Assembly: GCA_034434895.1 (NCBI GenBank)
Contig: DAOTYI010000047.1
Coordinates: forward strand, 1 to 40,676
DNA length: 40,676 nt
DNA from: DAOTXL01 sp034434895
GTDB lineage: Bacteria; Chloroflexota; Anaerolineae; JAAYZQ01
Direction: 5' to 3'
In this document: in pieces, positions 39,894-40,676 of the stretch
How the letters are laid out: every line of letters starts with the position of its first letter
How positions within the stretch are numbered: the stretch's first letter is position 1
Program-made: the position numbers and the translations under genes
The notes under the pieces: model-generated
What the model was told of the DNA's origin: nothing
What the model saw: only the letters and a program-made list of their open reading frames with translations
Database searches by the model: none

Positions 39894-40208
39894 GTGTTCT
39901 ACATAGGTTTGCTGCTTTTCTACGGCATCGGGTTTATACTTGTTGCTTTCCCTGCCCCGATCGTCAGGTGGCAGGCCAGAATGTATGCACGTCATTACCC
40001 TCAGAAGGAGGAACGGGAACTACTTGATCGTCTGCAATGGTTTAATCCACTTAGCAGACTTATCTACGGAAAGATGAGCGATTTCATAGACACGGCGCCT
40101 GATCATCCAGAGGCTTTTCCTCGTGCCATATGGTTTGTGCGGTTGCTCGGTTTGATTCCCTTGATAGGTGGCACAGTCATTTTGATCTATTTTACGGCTG
40201 TGATATAG
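39894..40208 (+). CDS. Small two-helix membrane protein, candidate immunity partner
   Basis: The 104-residue product (GTG start at 39894, GAGGAGGG 5-6 nt upstream) has a hydrophobic N-terminus (FYIGLLLFYGIGFILVAFPAPIV), a charged middle (YARHYPQKEERELLDRLQWFNPLSRLIYG) and a hydrophobic C-terminus (FVRLLGLIPLIGGTVILIYFTAVI). It lies immediately after the Rhs tip in the same lower-GC segment, the place where immunity genes of polymorphic toxins are found. I know no family for it, so the immunity role is inference from position only. Confidence 0.65.
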   Translation: MFYIGLLLFYGIGFILVAFPAPIVRWQARMYARHYPQKEERELLDRLQWFNPLSRLIYGKMSDFIDTAPDHPEAFPRAIWFVRLLGLIPLIGGTVILIYFTAVI

Positions 40209-40269
40209 TCTCCAGTCCTTTAGGCCGGGTCTCGTACCTGTAACGTTTTCAATGGCTTGTGGGCAGGTG

Positions 40270-40582
40270 CAACGCACTTCCAAAGTGCATTGCACCTTTT
40301 CGGCAGCAACGGCGCGCTGGTCAAGAAGGTGGCCGGCGGGGTGACGACGGTGTATATCGGCAACCACCACGAGAACAGAGAGGCACCGTCATCAAGGACT
40401 ATTCCTTCCACGGCCGGCGGATTGCCATGAACAAGGCGGGGGTGGTCTACTACCTGCTGGGGGACCACCTGGGCAGCACAGTCAAGGTCCTGAACAGCGG
40501 TGGGACCCCCTGCCCATACGCATCAAGTGAAGCGACTCAAGTAGGGGCAGAGCGGCGCTTGGCCCCATACGCATCAAGTTAA
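40270..40582 (+). pseudogene. Rhs core remnant, frameshifted and interrupted by repeats
   Basis: One frame gives GSNGALVKKVAGGVTTVYIGNHHEN; another, from about 40385, gives GTVIKDYSFHGRRIAMNKAGVVYYLLGDHLGSTVKVLNSGGTP. Together they are the Rhs core just before the AERRYKAWGETRY segment found at 38977. A frameshift lies near 40370-40390. After GGTP the expected AERRY codons (GCAGAGCGGCGCT, 40547-40559) are split off by a 28-nt repeat before them and an insertion-sequence-like end after them. Confidence 0.8.
40515..40542 (+). repeat. 28-nt dispersed repeat, copy B
   Basis: It matches the complement of 32607-32634 at 25 of 28 positions. Its first 14 nt (CATACGCATCAAGT) recur at 40566-40579 at the likely insertion-sequence end. 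Here it interrupts Rhs core sequence, so it arrived by insertion. Confidence 0.8.
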
Positions 40583-40676
40583 GGATGACAAGAGGGAGAT
40601 TTTGTGGTATGATTGCAGGTAGCAAACCAAATCAGGCCGGAGGTCTCCCTCATGAGTACTATACCACAGGTAGCCC
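40561..40676 (+). mobile_element. Left end of a probable insertion sequence (partial)
   Basis: The Rhs remnant stops at 40559, and foreign sequence begins with GGCCCCATACGCATCAAGTT. A promoter-like ATGACA (40585-40590), 17-nt spacer, TATGAT (40608-40613) and a start codon with RBS at 40652 follow. This is the layout of an insertion-sequence left end; the rest lies outside the window. Confidence 0.6.
40652..40676 (+). CDS. Probable transposase N-terminus (partial)
   Basis: Only eight codons (MSTIPQVA) are in the window. GGAGG lies 8 nt upstream, and the leader has GAGGGAGA (40592-40599) complementary to TCTCCCTC (about 40644-40651), which can fold next to the RBS, as in insertion sequences that limit read-through expression. 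From memory the N-terminus recalls IS4-like transposases; this is a weak assignment. Confidence 0.45.

Overview
The window is about 40.7 kb of GC-rich bacterial DNA. It most resembles a Chloroflexota genome of the Anaerolineae type. This is an inference from three things: a lipoprotein with a Pro/Thr-rich PTNTPLP-type tail, a bacterial AcsABCDE set combined with Hdr/Mvh genes, and many intergenic inverted and short tandem repeats. No 16S or tRNA gene is present to confirm it. || Region 1 (1-416, minus): the start of a lipoprotein gene that runs off the left edge, with its own promoter. || Region 2 (417-29106, all minus, transcribed right to left): an almost complete Wood-Ljungdahl (reductive acetyl-CoA) cluster. 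In transcription order it reads: double-unit HdrA (hdrA2), Cys-type MvhD, a 55-codon ORF, a giant HdrA with an inserted GltD/NfnB-like module (hdrA1), a second MvhD with an in-frame UGA that is very probably selenocysteine, MetV, MetF, an HdrC-HdrB fusion, FchA, FolD, a cNMP-binding protein, Fhs, an HMA-like small protein, CO dehydrogenase (AcsA), acetyl-CoA synthase (AcsB) carrying a 544-residue intein, AcsD, AcsC, AcsV and AcsE. Together these genes convert formate to methyl-THF (Fhs, FchA, FolD, MetF/MetV with Hdr/MvhD as the likely electron-bifurcating partner). They then move the methyl group to the corrinoid protein (AcsE, AcsCD, reactivated by AcsV) and join it with CO and CoA (AcsA, AcsB). 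No formate dehydrogenase or nickel-insertion ATPase (CooC/AcsF) lies in the window. Sigma70-like promoters can be read upstream of hdrA2, of the cNMP-binding gene and of the HMA-like gene, so the cluster is probably several transcription units. || Region 3 (29405-38832, plus): a divergent envelope/exopolysaccharide operon. It holds a G5/beta-propeller lipoprotein, a glycosidase-like domain fused to an O-antigen ligase-like membrane protein, a UDP-glucuronate decarboxylase-like epimerase, a second O-antigen ligase-like protein, GtrA, a GT4 glycosyltransferase and a NarL-type response regulator. || Region 4 (38860-40676, plus): an accessory region with an orphan Rhs C-terminal fragment, a small membrane protein (candidate immunity protein), a frameshifted Rhs core remnant, insertion-sequence-like repeats, and the first codons of a probable transposase at the right edge. 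|| The most notable points are: an intein placed directly before the AcsB cysteine that bridges the A-cluster; a Sec/Cys pair of MvhD paralogues; a FolD that lacks the cyclohydrolase lysine next to a dedicated cyclohydrolase; a GltD module inside HdrA; and 7-nt-period repeats that sit at gene boundaries and inside coding sequence.
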